NCBI GenBank assembly: GCA_029202405.1
Contig: CP119312.1
Location: 3,601,001 to 3,665,000, forward strand
DNA length: 64,000 bases
Direction of reading: 5' to 3'
From: Candidatus Devosia phytovorans
GTDB lineage: Bacteria; Pseudomonadota; Alphaproteobacteria; Rhizobiales; Devosiaceae
Each line of letters starts with the position of its first letter. Positions within the stretch are counted from its first letter, which is position 1. Both the position numbers and the translations under genes were made by a program. Under the pieces are notes generated by a model. It was not told where the DNA came from and did no database searches. It saw nothing but the letters and a program-made list of their open reading frames with translations. Positions 8,778 to 18,085 of this stretch are shown here, piece after piece.

Positions 8778-8823
8778 GAAAGCCCCTTTGCGTCTTGGCG
8801 CTGGTCTGGAATGCCCAGATAGA

Positions 8824-8840
8824 CTCAAGAGCCGTGCCAA
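8824..8840 (-). promoter_or_regulatory. sigma-54 (RpoN) promoter of glnK-amtB
   Basis: On the minus strand the sequence reads TTGGCACGGCTCTTGAG. It matches YTGGCACG-N4-TTGCW except that the -12 C is A and the last base is G. It lies 47 bases before the glnK ATG. Position and gene function make an RpoN/NtrC-controlled promoter likely. Confidence 0.6.
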
Positions 8841-9038
8841 CTCGGCGCCAAAGAAAAAACCCTTTTCCGCCAGAGACTTGGACGAGTGCCATTTTTGTGG
8901 GCGATCGCTGGTCGCTGGCTTTGCCTATTTTGTGCGCAGCGCGCGGGCGATTTGAGCAAGATTGCGGCAGACATGTGGCACTCGGTCCGCTTGCATCGCG
9001 ATGGTCGGAACATGCAAATGGGCACAAGGAGAACTGGC

Positions 9039-10262
9039 ATGAACGACAAAAGCGAAGCCTATGATGTGGTGGTGGTCGGCGGCGGACATGTTGGCCTGAC
9101 GCTGGCCCTGGCGCTGGTGCAGTCCGCACGCGGCATCAGGGTGGCGCTGGTCGACCGGCGGCCGCTATCGGTGCCGCGCGACGCCCGAGCTTCTGCGATT
9201 GCTGCGGGCGTGAGGCGCGTGTTCGAGGCGCTGGGGGTATGGTCGGCAATGGCCGCGGCCAGCCAGCCGATGACGGCGATGCGGATTACCGATTCCGGTC
9301 ACGGCGACATTGCGCGGCCACTGTTTCTCAGCTTTGACGGCGACGTGGCCCCTGGCGAAGCCTTTGCCCATATGGTGCCCAATAGCGTGAGCGCGCAGGC
9401 GCTGCTCGATGCGGTCAGCGGCAAGGTAGAGGTCATTGCGCCGGCAACCTTTACCGGTTTTGAGGCCGACGGTGCGCACGGACGTCTCACGCTGGGCGAT
9501 GGACGCGTCTTGGTGGCGCCGCTGGTGGTTGCCGCTGACGGCGGCATGTCGGCACTGCGTGGCATGGCCGGAATCACGACGGCCGGGCACGACTACAAGC
9601 AGACCGGGCTAGTTACGACCATTGCCCATGAATTGCCGCATGATGGCGTGGCCTACGAGCATTTCCGCCCCGCCGGTCCCTTTGCCAGCCTCCCCTTGCC
9701 CGGTAATCGGTCCTCGCTGGTGTGGACCGAAACGAGCGAGAATGCCGCGCGATATCTGGCCATGGACGATGCCACCCTTGCTGCCAAGATCGAGGCGGTG
9801 ATGGGCTCAACCCTGGGTGCCGTGACCCTGGAAGAGAAGCTTCAGGGCTTTCCACTGCGCCTGCAGATCGCCCGCGACTTCGTGGCGCCGCGCCTGGCGC
9901 TGGTGGGCGATGCGGCCCATGTCATTCATCCCATTTCTGGCCAGGGGCTCAACCTGGGGCTCAAGGATGTCGCGGCGCTGGCCGAAGTGGTTGTCGAGGC
10001 GATCAGGCTCGGGCTCGATCACGGCAGCGAGGAGGTTCTGGAGCGCTACCAGGCCTGGCGCCGGCTCGACACCACGCGCATGGCCGCAACCACCGATACG
10101 CTCAATCGCCTGTTTTCCAATGATATGGCGCCAGTCCGTGCCATCCGCGATTTCGGTCTCGGGCTGGTCGATCGGGCCGGGCCGGTCAAGGCGGCGCTGA
10201 TCCGCACGGCGTCTGGCATTGGCGGAAACGGACCAAAGCTTTTGAGCGGGCTGCCGCTCTAA
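9039..10262 (+). CDS. FAD-dependent ubiquinone hydroxylase (UbiH/UbiF/VisC family)
   Basis: Flavin monooxygenase of 407 aa, most likely adding a ring hydroxyl in ubiquinone biosynthesis. It has the N-terminal dinucleotide fold DVVVVGGGHVGLTLALAL (about residues 9-26) and the second FAD motif LVGDAAHVIHPISGQGLNLG (about 289-308), the UbiH/COQ6 family signature. The ATG at 9039 is chosen because it follows AAGGAGAACTGGC; the frame is open to 8886. Which ring position it hydroxylates cannot be read from the sequence. Its stop overlaps the end of the convergent trm112 gene by 4 bases. Confidence 0.88.
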   Translation: MNDKSEAYDVVVVGGGHVGLTLALALVQSARGIRVALVDRRPLSVPRDARASAIAAGVRRVFEALGVWSAMAAASQPMTAMRITDSGHGDIARPLFLSFDGDVAPGEAFAHMVPNSVSAQALLDAVSGKVEVIAPATFTGFEADGAHGRLTLGDGRVLVAPLVVAADGGMSALRGMAGITTAGHDYKQTGLVTTIAHELPHDGVAYEHFRPAGPFASLPLPGNRSSLVWTETSENAARYLAMDDATLAAKIEAVMGSTLGAVTLEEKLQGFPLRLQIARDFVAPRLALVGDAAHVIHPISGQGLNLGLKDVAALAEVVVEAIRLGLDHGSEEVLERYQAWRRLDTTRMAATTDTLNRLFSNDMAPVRAIRDFGLGLVDRAGPVKAALIRTASGIGGNGPKLLSGLPL

Positions 10263-10495
10263 CCCTTCAGTTCGGGCAGTTTCTTCAGCGATTCGGGATC
10301 GACATTGCGCGCTTCGTCGAGGCTGAGCAGGGGCACGCCCTTGACGATGGGGAAGGCCAGGCGAGCGGCGACAGAAATCAGTTCGCTCTTGTCCTCGCTC
10401 AGCGTCAGCCGCGTCTTGGTCAGCGGACAGACCAGCATTTCGAGCGTCCGGACGTCGAAGACATGACGGGGGCTGACGGCGGGCACCTGGCTCAT
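10259..10495 (-). CDS. Trm112 family protein
   Basis: A 78-aa zinc-ribbon-like protein of the Trm112/YcaR family. The core LEMLVCPLTKTRLTLSEDKSELISVAARLAFPIVKGVPLL (given here as its hallmarks LVCP, ISVAARLAFPI and GVPLL) is characteristic. In bacteria only one Cys of the eukaryotic ribbon is normally kept (here Cys 23). Eukaryotic Trm112 activates several methyltransferases; the bacterial partner is not settled. It follows the Lon-N gene by two bases and forms the third gene of a minus-strand thioredoxin/Lon-N/Trm112 run. It overlaps the end of the convergent flavin hydroxylase. Confidence 0.88.
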   Translation of the reverse strand: MSQVPAVSPRHVFDVRTLEMLVCPLTKTRLTLSEDKSELISVAARLAFPIVKGVPLLSLDEARNVDPESLKKLPELKG

Positions 10496-10497
10496 GG

Positions 10498-11163
10498 TCA
10501 GTTCAGCGGCGAGGCATTGCCGGCGCCACGGGCGATTTCATATTCGGTCATGGCGATCAGCGTTTCGGCGCGCTGCTCCAGCGTCTGGGCCTCAAGCAGT
10601 AATTGCTTGTCGGCGGGACCATAGGGCCCGACCATGCAGCAGAAATTGACCAGGTCCGCCGTGCCCGTGCGCTCGATCTCGTCCCAGTTGAGCTCGATGC
10701 TGGCAAATTCGGCGTAGTCGCGCATCATCCTGACGAAGCGCTCGCGATCGACGGCCTCCTCGCCGAAATCGCGGGTGAAATCCTGCGCATAGTCGTCGGC
10801 GGCAATGACGCCCTGGCGATAGGGCGTCATCACCGTCAGTTCATGGGCCAGGCGGAAGCGCGTCACGCCTTCGAGGATGATGAAATAGCGGCCCTCGCCG
10901 CTTTCCTCGAAATGCGTCAGCCGACCAAGACACCCTACCGACTGCAGCGGAGAACGGCCCTTGGGGCTTTCCTCGCTGGTATCCTCGGGCTGGATCAGCC
11001 CGATCAACCGATCGCCCCGCAGCGCCGCGTCGACCATTTCTACATAGCGCGGCTCGAAGACATTGAGCGGGCGATGCGAAAAGGGCAATAGCAGCGCCCC
11101 GGTCAGCGGAAAGATCGGAACGGACTTCGGCAGGTCAGCCGGGCTGGCGGGGCGCTTCGGCAT
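10498..11163 (-). CDS. LON peptidase substrate-binding domain protein
   Basis: This 221-aa protein consists only of the N-terminal (LON) substrate-recognition domain; there is no AAA or Ser-Lys protease part. It opens VPIFPLTGALLLPFSHRPLNVFEPRY, typical of the domain, followed by VGCLGRLTHFEESGEGRYFIILEGVTRF (signature shown as GCLGRL and ILEGVTRF). Short stand-alone LON-N proteins are common in alphaproteobacteria beside the thioredoxin and Trm112 genes seen here. Function is not established; binding unfolded protein is a plausible inference. The ATG at 11163 is 18 bases after the thioredoxin stop. Confidence 0.85.
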   Translation of the reverse strand: MPKRPASPADLPKSVPIFPLTGALLLPFSHRPLNVFEPRYVEMVDAALRGDRLIGLIQPEDTSEESPKGRSPLQSVGCLGRLTHFEESGEGRYFIILEGVTRFRLAHELTVMTPYRQGVIAADDYAQDFTRDFGEEAVDRERFVRMMRDYAEFASIELNWDEIERTGTADLVNFCCMVGPYGPADKQLLLEAQTLEQRAETLIAMTEYEIARGAGNASPLN

Positions 11164-11181
11164 GCTTTTGGCCTTCGGGAC

Positions 11182-12132
11182 TTAGGAGAAGAGAGCGGCG
11201 GACAGCAGGCGGCGGCCCTTGTTGGTGGCCGGATCGCGCGGACCCCAGGCGTCGAAGAATTCGAGCAGCTTCTTGCGCGCGCCATCCTCGTTCCAGGTGC
11301 GGTCGCGCTTGAAGATGGCGACCAGCGCCTCGGCCGCCTCGACGCGCTTGTTCTCGGCATTATAGGCCAGCGCCAGGTCATAGCGGGCCTGATGGTCGTC
11401 GGGATTGGCGGCGACGGCTGATTCGAGCGCTGCGGATTCGCTGAGGTCGGCCGCTTCGCCGAGCAGGCGAATCGAATTGACCAGCGAAGTATAGACATCG
11501 CCCTTGCGCTCTTCCTCGGGCAGCAGGTCGAGCGTCGCCTTGGCCTGCTCGGCCTCACCGGCCGCCATATAGATGCGCGCGAGGCCCAGCAGTGATACGG
11601 CGTGATCGGGCTGATGCTGCAGGACCATGCCGAAGATCTGCGCGGCACGTGGCAGATCACCAGCGGCCAGTGCCTCTTCGGCGGCCGCCACGGCCTCGGT
11701 GATCTGGGCTTCCATCGAGCCTTCTTCCGGCTGCGGTATCGGGCCGGCTGCAATCACCTTGTCGGCAAAACGACGCACTTCGCCCTCGGGCATAGCACCC
11801 ATGAAGCCGTCCACGGGACGGCCGCCGGAAAAGGCGAAGACGGCCGGAATCGACTGAATGCCAAGCTGGCCGGCGATCTGCGGATTCTCGTCTATATTGA
11901 TCTTGATGAGCCGAATCGCGCCGGCCTTTTCATTGACGACCTTTTCCAGCGCCGGGGTCAGCTGGCGGCAGGGACCGCACCAGGGCGCCCAGAAATCGAC
12001 GAGGACCGGGGTATCGAGCGAGGCGTCGATCACATCGGCCTTGAACGCCTGGTCGGTCGAATCCTTGATCAGCGCCCCGACGGGTGGGGTGGACTGGGGA
12101 GCAGCGGCAACGCCATTGAACGGAGTGGACAT
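11182..12132 (-). CDS. thioredoxin domain protein with C-terminal TPRs (CnoX/YbbN-like)
   Basis: A 316-aa protein with an N-terminal thioredoxin fold (residues about 20-130) and C-terminal helical TPR-like repeats (about 145-316). The redox site is WAPWCGPC, an intact CxxC, unlike E. coli CnoX where the motif is degenerate. The C-terminal half matches the YbbN family (AAAEEALAAGDLPRAAQIFG and similar helices), which holds aggregation-prone clients and hands them to GroEL or DnaK. The ATG at 12132 is preferred over the longer frame to 12228 because the N-terminal extension lacks homology features. First gene of the run with Lon-N and Trm112, suggesting a protein-quality role. Confidence 0.85.
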   Translation of the reverse strand: MSTPFNGVAAAPQSTPPVGALIKDSTDQAFKADVIDASLDTPVLVDFWAPWCGPCRQLTPALEKVVNEKAGAIRLIKINIDENPQIAGQLGIQSIPAVFAFSGGRPVDGFMGAMPEGEVRRFADKVIAAGPIPQPEEGSMEAQITEAVAAAEEALAAGDLPRAAQIFGMVLQHQPDHAVSLLGLARIYMAAGEAEQAKATLDLLPEEERKGDVYTSLVNSIRLLGEAADLSESAALESAVAANPDDHQARYDLALAYNAENKRVEAAEALVAIFKRDRTWNEDGARKKLLEFFDAWGPRDPATNKGRRLLSAALFS

Positions 12133-12338
12133 GAGCGAATCTGGGCCCTTCAGAAACAAGGAAACTCTCTTATTTGCGGACCTTTCTGCGCCCGCAAACC
12201 ATGGTGTGACAAGCCCCTCTATCCACAAGGCGGCACGAAGATGACGTGTTCGTCAAAATGTGGGTTGCAATCGAGGAACGTATTGGGCATATAGCGCCTC
12301 GTCGCCGGACAACAAGAGTGGACGGCAACAAACGGAGC

Positions 12339-12413
12339 GCGGGTGTAGCTCAGGGGTAGAGCATAACCTTGCCAAGGTTAGGGTCGTGGGTTCGAATCCC
12401 ATCGCCCGCTCCA
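12339..12413 (+). tRNA. tRNA-Gly (anticodon GCC)
   Basis: A 75-base cloverleaf with encoded CCA. The acceptor stem is GCGGGTG (12339-12345) with CGCCCGC (12403-12409), one G-U pair, discriminator T and CCA at 12411-12413. The anticodon loop CTTGCCAAG presents GCC, the D-arm is GCTCAGGGGTAGAGC and the T-arm is GTGGGTTCGAATCCCAT. It stands alone, with a terminator hairpin downstream. Confidence 0.97.
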
Positions 12414-12442
12414 ATCTTCCCTCCGCAAGGAAGATACGATCA

Positions 12443-12473
12443 AAAGGCCGAACCTGCGGGTTCGGCCTTTCGT
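12443..12473 (+). terminator. terminator of tRNA-Gly
   Basis: Perfect 12-bp arms AAAGGCCGAACC (12443-12454) and GGTTCGGCCTTT (12459-12470) with a TGCG loop, 30 bases past the tRNA. The T tract is short. Confidence 0.85.
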
Positions 12474-12541
12474 CGTTTCTGGGCATAATTTCTTTTTGTA
12501 GCAGGCATGGCCGGCCACCGGGGCAGCCGACCAGCAACCTG

Positions 12542-13471
12542 TCAGGGCAATGTATGTCCCGCCGCCCTGAACAGCCGATACCACCCCTCGCGCGTCAGCT
12601 GCACATCCGAGCCGGCGGCCGAATCTTTTACGCGTGTGGGATTGGTGGTGCCCAGCACGACCTGGATATTGGCCGGGTGGCGGGTGATCCAGGCGACGGC
12701 GATGCCGGTGGGCGTGATCCCATACTTGGCGGCCAGTTCGTCGATGACGTCGTTGAGCTCGGCGAAGTTTTCGCGGTCGCCGAGGAACACGCCCTTGAAA
12801 AAGCCGTGCTGGAAGGGTGACCAGGCCTGCAGCATCATGCCGTTGAGGCGGGAATAATCAAGCAGGCCGTTGTCGCGCGACACCGACTGGTCGAGCCCGG
12901 CCATATTGGCCGCCACGCCTTGGGCGAAGAGCGGCGCATGGGTGATCGAGAGCTGGACCTGGTTGGCGACCAGGGGCTGTTTCACCGCGGTCTTGAGGAG
13001 TTCGATCTGGCCAGGCGTGTGGTTGGAGACGCCGAAATGGCGCACCTTGCCGGCCGCTGCGAGCTGTTCGAAGGCCTCGGCCACCTCTTCGGGCTCGACG
13101 AGTGTATCGGGCCGATGCAGCAGCAGCAGGTCGAGATAGCCGGTCTTGAGCGCGGCCAGGGATTCATCGACGGTTGCCAGAATGTGCTCTTTCGAGAAAT
13201 CGAAATAGCCCTTGCGGATGCCGACCTTGGACTGGATGAAAATGGCCTCGCGTTCCGCACTGGTGAGCGTCACCGCCTCGCCGAAGCGCTTTTCGCAGAG
13301 ATGGCGCTCGCCGCCATAGATATCGGCATGGTCGAAGGCATTGATGCCGGCATCGCGCGCCGCGCCGTAGAGCGTCTGGATTTCGGCGTCGCTCATCTTG
13401 GGGATGCGCATCAGGCCGAGAATGACGCTCGACACCTGGCGGGCGGAATGGGGCAGCTGGTAGGTCTTCAT
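12542..13471 (-). CDS. aldo/keto reductase (YdhF-like)
   Basis: NADPH-dependent (beta/alpha)8 oxidoreductase of 309 aa. The AKR tetrad residues are in place: Asp and Tyr in FDHADIYGGERH (about residues 47-58), Lys in IQSKVGIRKGYFDFS (about 82) and a His in LLLLHRPD (about 120). The FGVSNHTPGQIELL segment and LGTTNPTRVKD near the C-terminus bind cofactor. The overall pattern is closest to the YdhF branch, whose physiological substrate is unknown. Start ATG at 13471. A stand-alone gene on the minus strand. Confidence 0.88.
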   Translation of the reverse strand: MKTYQLPHSARQVSSVILGLMRIPKMSDAEIQTLYGAARDAGINAFDHADIYGGERHLCEKRFGEAVTLTSAEREAIFIQSKVGIRKGYFDFSKEHILATVDESLAALKTGYLDLLLLHRPDTLVEPEEVAEAFEQLAAAGKVRHFGVSNHTPGQIELLKTAVKQPLVANQVQLSITHAPLFAQGVAANMAGLDQSVSRDNGLLDYSRLNGMMLQAWSPFQHGFFKGVFLGDRENFAELNDVIDELAAKYGITPTGIAVAWITRHPANIQVVLGTTNPTRVKDSAAGSDVQLTREGWYRLFRAAGHTLP

Positions 13472-13554
13472 TGTTCTTGCAGCTCCGGAAAAGATATGGG
13501 GCAGGCTAGCACCCGCCCCATGGCCAGACTATGGAGCTTCAGAAAAAGCGGCAG

Positions 13555-14343
13555 CTACTCTTCTTCGCCGCCATCATCGCCATCATCCCCGCCGTCATCA
13601 CCGTCATCGCCGGAATCATCGTCGGCATCATCCATGCCGTCGTCGTCGCTGTCGTCGGCATCGTCCACGCCATCGCCATCATCGTCGCCGTCTTCGGAAT
13701 CCATGATGCCGTCGCCATCGCTGTCTTCTTCGGAGAATTCCTCTTCGCTGGTAAACTCCTCGCTCGACACGGTTTCCTCGATAATGGTCTCCGAGCTTTC
13801 ATAGGTCTCGGTCAGCTCCTCGGAATATTCGGCGTAAAATTCTTCGTAGGAGAAGCTGGTTTCCACCGACCAGGCGGTCCAGCTGGCGACGCTGGCCATG
13901 TCGATGGCCGCTTCATAGAGCTCAAGCGTGATGACCCAGGAGGCGGTGCTCAGCACGCCGGCGCGATAGACGTCGAAGAGGAAATCGAAATCGCCCTGGA
14001 GGATCCAGTAGTAGACAATCTCGTCGAGTTCGATCGGGTCCACTATCTTGTGGCCATGCACTGCGGCAATCACGTCGCCCGGTTCGAGGCCGAGACTGTC
14101 CGCCACGCCACCGGGCTCGACGGCGAGGACCAGCACGCCCTCATCGGCCGGGTCGAGCACGAAAGTGTCGCGTACGACGTCGTCAATGGGCAGCAGCACG
14201 GCATCGAGCGCGCGCGAGACATAGGGGCTGGGCAGACTGACGTCGCCGGCCAGCGCATAGGCAGAAGTGGAATAGGCGAGCGGGGCCACGGCTAGGTGCG
14301 TCGCCGCGGCGGCCAGTACCAGGACTTTCGCTAATTTGAGCAT
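13555..14343 (-). CDS. secreted PDZ-domain protein with highly acidic, calcium-binding-like C-terminal tail
   Basis: Function unknown. The 262-aa product has a signal peptide (MLKLAKVLVLAAAATHLAVAPL), a PDZ-like domain (about residues 60-130: GVLVLAVEPGGVADSLGLEPGDVI, shown by its VEPGG and LGLEPGD core), a Glu/Ser/Tyr-rich middle (about 165-205) and a final stretch of nearly only Asp, Gly and Glu. The tail contains DSDGDGIMDSED and DDDGDGVDD, matching the DxDxDG calcium-binding loop of thrombospondin type-3 and EF-hand repeats. PDZ domains of this sort occur in periplasmic proteases, but no protease domain is present. The ATG at 14343 gives a better signal peptide than the one at 14370. No operon partner. 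Confidence 0.75.
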   Translation of the reverse strand: MLKLAKVLVLAAAATHLAVAPLAYSTSAYALAGDVSLPSPYVSRALDAVLLPIDDVVRDTFVLDPADEGVLVLAVEPGGVADSLGLEPGDVIAAVHGHKIVDPIELDEIVYYWILQGDFDFLFDVYRAGVLSTASWVITLELYEAAIDMASVASWTAWSVETSFSYEEFYAEYSEELTETYESSETIIEETVSSEEFTSEEEFSEEDSDGDGIMDSEDGDDDGDGVDDADDSDDDGMDDADDDSGDDGDDGGDDGDDGGEEE

Positions 14344-14477
14344 TTCGGATATTCCCAAGGCGCCAGACATCTGGCCACGCTAGGGCGACGCCGTTCCTCG
14401 CCGGAAGTCGACCATTAAATTCCGCAGTGGAATATCAACTACTCACAAATGCCGCTGGACTTTTGCGGGGCGGATCG

Positions 14478-15581
14478 TCAGCGCGGCAGCAGGCCCAGGA
14501 AATCCGTCAATTCCCGCACGGCAGCGCTGCCGGCGCGGTTGGCGCCAATGGTCGAGGCCGAGGGGCCATAGCCGACGAGATGAACGCGTGGATCACGAGC
14601 AACCTGCGTTGCCAGCCGGCCGGTCATGGTGATGCCGCCCGACTCCTCGCGCAGCATGAGCGGCGCCAGATGGTCGAGCGCCGAGCGGAAGCCGGTGCAC
14701 CAGAGGATGACATCGACATCGAGGGTGCGCCCATCTGCCCAGCGCACGCCGGTCGGGGTGATTTGGCTGAACATGTCCTGCCGCTTCAGAACACCGCGCC
14801 GGCGCATCGCCTCTATGGCCGGGGTGACCGGCAGGCCGGTGACGGACACCACGGCATTCGGCGGCAAGCCGGCGCGAACTCGATCTTCCACCAGCTTGAC
14901 GGCGGCGCGACCCGCCTCCTGATCGAAGGGGCCGTCGCGAAAGCGCGGCGGGGTGCGGGTGACCCAGGTGGTGCGCGTCACCTGCGAGATCTGGTCAAGC
15001 AGTTGCAGCGCCGAAATACCGCCCCCGACCACCAGCACATGCTGGCCGGCGAAATCCTCGGCCCTGGTGAAATCGCGGGTGTGAAGATGTTTGCCCGTGA
15101 AGAGGTCATGGCCTGAATAGTCGGGTATATAGGGCTTTTCCCAGGTGCCCGTGGCGTTGATGATGCCGCGGGCGGAAAAGACGCCGCGGTCGCTTTCGAC
15201 CCGCAGGCGCTCGCCACGCGGACAGACGACGCTGACCGTGGTGGGTCGCAAAACCTCGAGGCTGAAATGCTTCTCGTACTCGCCGAAATAATGCGGCACG
15301 GCGACCGAGGCGCGCACGCTGTCGTCGCCGCCGGCATGATCGGCAAAGCTCATGCCCGGCAGGTCATGCACGCGATTGACGGTGGTGAGGGTCAGCGACG
15401 GCCAGCGATATTGCCAGGCGCCGCCCGGCTGGGGCGCCTTGTCGAGCACGAGAAAGTCGCGGCCAGGCGTGAGGCCAAATTGTTTCAGATGATAGGCCGA
15501 GGACAGACCCGCCTGCCCCGCGCCGATGACGACAATGTCGAGCTTGAGGGCAATACGCACGCCCTGATCCTGATCCGCCAC
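14478..15581 (-). CDS. flavin-dependent NAD(P)-binding monooxygenase-like oxidoreductase
   Basis: A 367-aa flavoprotein with two Rossmann motifs: LDIVVIGAGQAGLSSAYHL near the N-terminus for FAD and VLVVGGGISALQLLDQI about residue 155-172 for NAD(P)H, plus NATGTWEKPYIPDY typical of flavin-containing and Baeyer-Villiger-type monooxygenases (CzcO-like). ILWCTGFRSALDHLAPL (about 295-311) is the conserved second half of the FAD region. Starts are all GTG: 15581, after a GGGGG stretch, or 15560. I use 15581 with limited confidence. Substrate unknown; not in an obvious operon. Confidence 0.8.
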   Translation of the reverse strand: MADQDQGVRIALKLDIVVIGAGQAGLSSAYHLKQFGLTPGRDFLVLDKAPQPGGAWQYRWPSLTLTTVNRVHDLPGMSFADHAGGDDSVRASVAVPHYFGEYEKHFSLEVLRPTTVSVVCPRGERLRVESDRGVFSARGIINATGTWEKPYIPDYSGHDLFTGKHLHTRDFTRAEDFAGQHVLVVGGGISALQLLDQISQVTRTTWVTRTPPRFRDGPFDQEAGRAAVKLVEDRVRAGLPPNAVVSVTGLPVTPAIEAMRRRGVLKRQDMFSQITPTGVRWADGRTLDVDVILWCTGFRSALDHLAPLMLREESGGITMTGRLATQVARDPRVHLVGYGPSASTIGANRAGSAAVRELTDFLGLLPR

Positions 15582-15679
15582 GCTGGCCCCCGGTGCTGGT
15601 GCTCCCCATGTATGGTGGCACCGCCCCGGCCGCAACCTCTGGGTCCGGAGGGTGTTCTACAGGCTCAAGGAGAATATTT

Positions 15680-15931
15680 ATGGCCCATGTGACTTAGGAT
15701 GTCGTCGAACACGATGGCGGTTTCGCCTATAAGGTTGGCGACGTGTTTTCCGAAACCTTCCCGACGCATCAGGCGGCGCACCAGGCCGCCGAGCAGGCGG
15801 CACGGCGCCAGCAGGTGGGCGGACAGGACGAGGCCATCCAGTATCAGGACAGCAAGGGCCAGTGGCACGAAGAACAGGCCGACGGCGGCGACCGGCCCGA
15901 GACCGACGTCGAGGATGACATCAAGGATTAG
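15680..15931 (+). pseudogene. DUF2188-like protein gene interrupted by an amber codon at codon 6
   Basis: An ATG at 15680 follows a strong AAGGAG site and begins MAHVT, then TAG at 15695-15697, then the same frame runs open for 77 codons: DVVEHDGGFAYKVGDVFSETF and so on, to TAG at 15929. The read-through product would be an 83-aa DUF2188-type protein (small proteins of unknown function, where a Tyr commonly fills the interrupted position; TAC or TAT to TAG is one base). Possible explanations are a nonsense mutation, a sequencing error, or re-initiation at the GTG at 15743. The rest of the gene shows no decay, so the change is recent or artefactual. Confidence 0.7.
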
Positions 15932-15934
15932 CCG

Positions 15935-16987
<1,053 letters not shown>

Positions 16988-16996
16988 TGATCTCTC

Positions 16997-18085
16997 CTAA
17001 GCTGCGCGGAACTGGACCGGAACCCAGCTCTGATAGCAGGGGTGCTGCGTGGGGATGGGCAAGGCCACATCCTCATGGCTGGTCGAGGAATGGTAGAAAG
17101 CCGTAACGATTTCGAGCGCCCGGCGGGAATCCATGCTGGTGACCGGGAGCGGTGCGACCCCGATCAGCGCATCGTAAAAGCGGGCCATCTGCGTCTGGAA
17201 GCGCGAGGGCACGTGCTGCCAGTCCTTGAGTAGCTCGGCGATCTTTTCGGCCGTCTCGGCATTGCGCGGCTCGATGGTCCAGGGCTTGTCGCCCGGATTA
17301 TAGGCGGCATGATCGCTTTCGAAGGTGACATTCTCGAAGGCAAAGCGCAGACGCGTCATGTTGCCGGCTGAGCCAAGCGTGGCGGTGAAACTGCCCAAAG
17401 CGCCATTCTGCATTTCGAGGCTGGCGGTGACGCAGTCTTCCACTTCGATCGCATTGACCCTGGTGGCGACGCGGCCGAACAGGCGTTTCACGTCGCCCAT
17501 CAGATAGGTGAAGAGGTCATGCTGGTGGATGGCATGGGTCATCAGCACGCCGCCCAGCTCGCTGGCCCATTTGCCGCGCCAGGGCACGGCATAATAGTCG
17601 GGCCCGCGCTCCCACATGGTTTCAACGGTGCCGACGAAGGGCTTTCCGGCAATGCCGGCGTCGATAATGGCCTTGGCCTGGGCGATGCCGTCGCCGAAGC
17701 GATATTGAAACACCGGCATCAGCTTGCCCTTGCTGATCTTTTCCTGCGCCAGCACTTCATCGACCTGGGCGAGCGAGCCGACCAGCGGCTTTTCGCAGAT
17801 GACGTGCTTGCCGGCCTTGAGCGCGGCCATGACCATGGGGAAATGCAGCATGGGCGGGGTGCAGATGTCGATGATGTCGATATCGTCCATGGCCAGCACA
17901 TCGTCAAAGCTCGTGACGCGGCGCTCGACGCCGAACTCATCGGCGATCGGGGTCATGCGGTCGACATTGAGGTCGCAGAGCGCCAGCACGTTGAACTTGC
18001 CGGCATTGGGCACATAGCCTTCCACGATGTGGCTGCGGCCGATGCCGACGCCGATCACGGCGACGTTGAAGATCTTTTCGCTCAT
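16997..18085 (-). CDS. Gfo/Idh/MocA family oxidoreductase
   Basis: NAD(P)-dependent dehydrogenase of 362 aa that probably acts on the sugar imported by the surrounding ABC transporter. N-terminal Rossmann motif VAVIGVGIGRSHIVEGY (about residues 7-23), then the family's hallmark HVICEKPLVGSLAQVDE (about 91-107, with the EKP Lys) and a C-terminal alpha/beta domain with LMTHAIHQHDLF holding the usual His pair. The ATG at 18085 overlaps the stop of the next Gfo/Idh gene (ATGA). Substrate unknown. Confidence 0.9.
   Translation of the reverse strand: MSEKIFNVAVIGVGIGRSHIVEGYVPNAGKFNVLALCDLNVDRMTPIADEFGVERRVTSFDDVLAMDDIDIIDICTPPMLHFPMVMAALKAGKHVICEKPLVGSLAQVDEVLAQEKISKGKLMPVFQYRFGDGIAQAKAIIDAGIAGKPFVGTVETMWERGPDYYAVPWRGKWASELGGVLMTHAIHQHDLFTYLMGDVKRLFGRVATRVNAIEVEDCVTASLEMQNGALGSFTATLGSAGNMTRLRFAFENVTFESDHAAYNPGDKPWTIEPRNAETAEKIAELLKDWQHVPSRFQTQMARFYDALIGVAPLPVTSMDSRRALEIVTAFYHSSTSHEDVALPIPTQHPCYQSWVPVQFRAA

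Noticed and set aside
12920..13804. Ser/Pro repeat open frame (SSPSSPPSSP-like) on the plus strand
   Set aside because: It arises from the complement of the Asp-rich codons of the acidic-tail gene and is not a separate gene.
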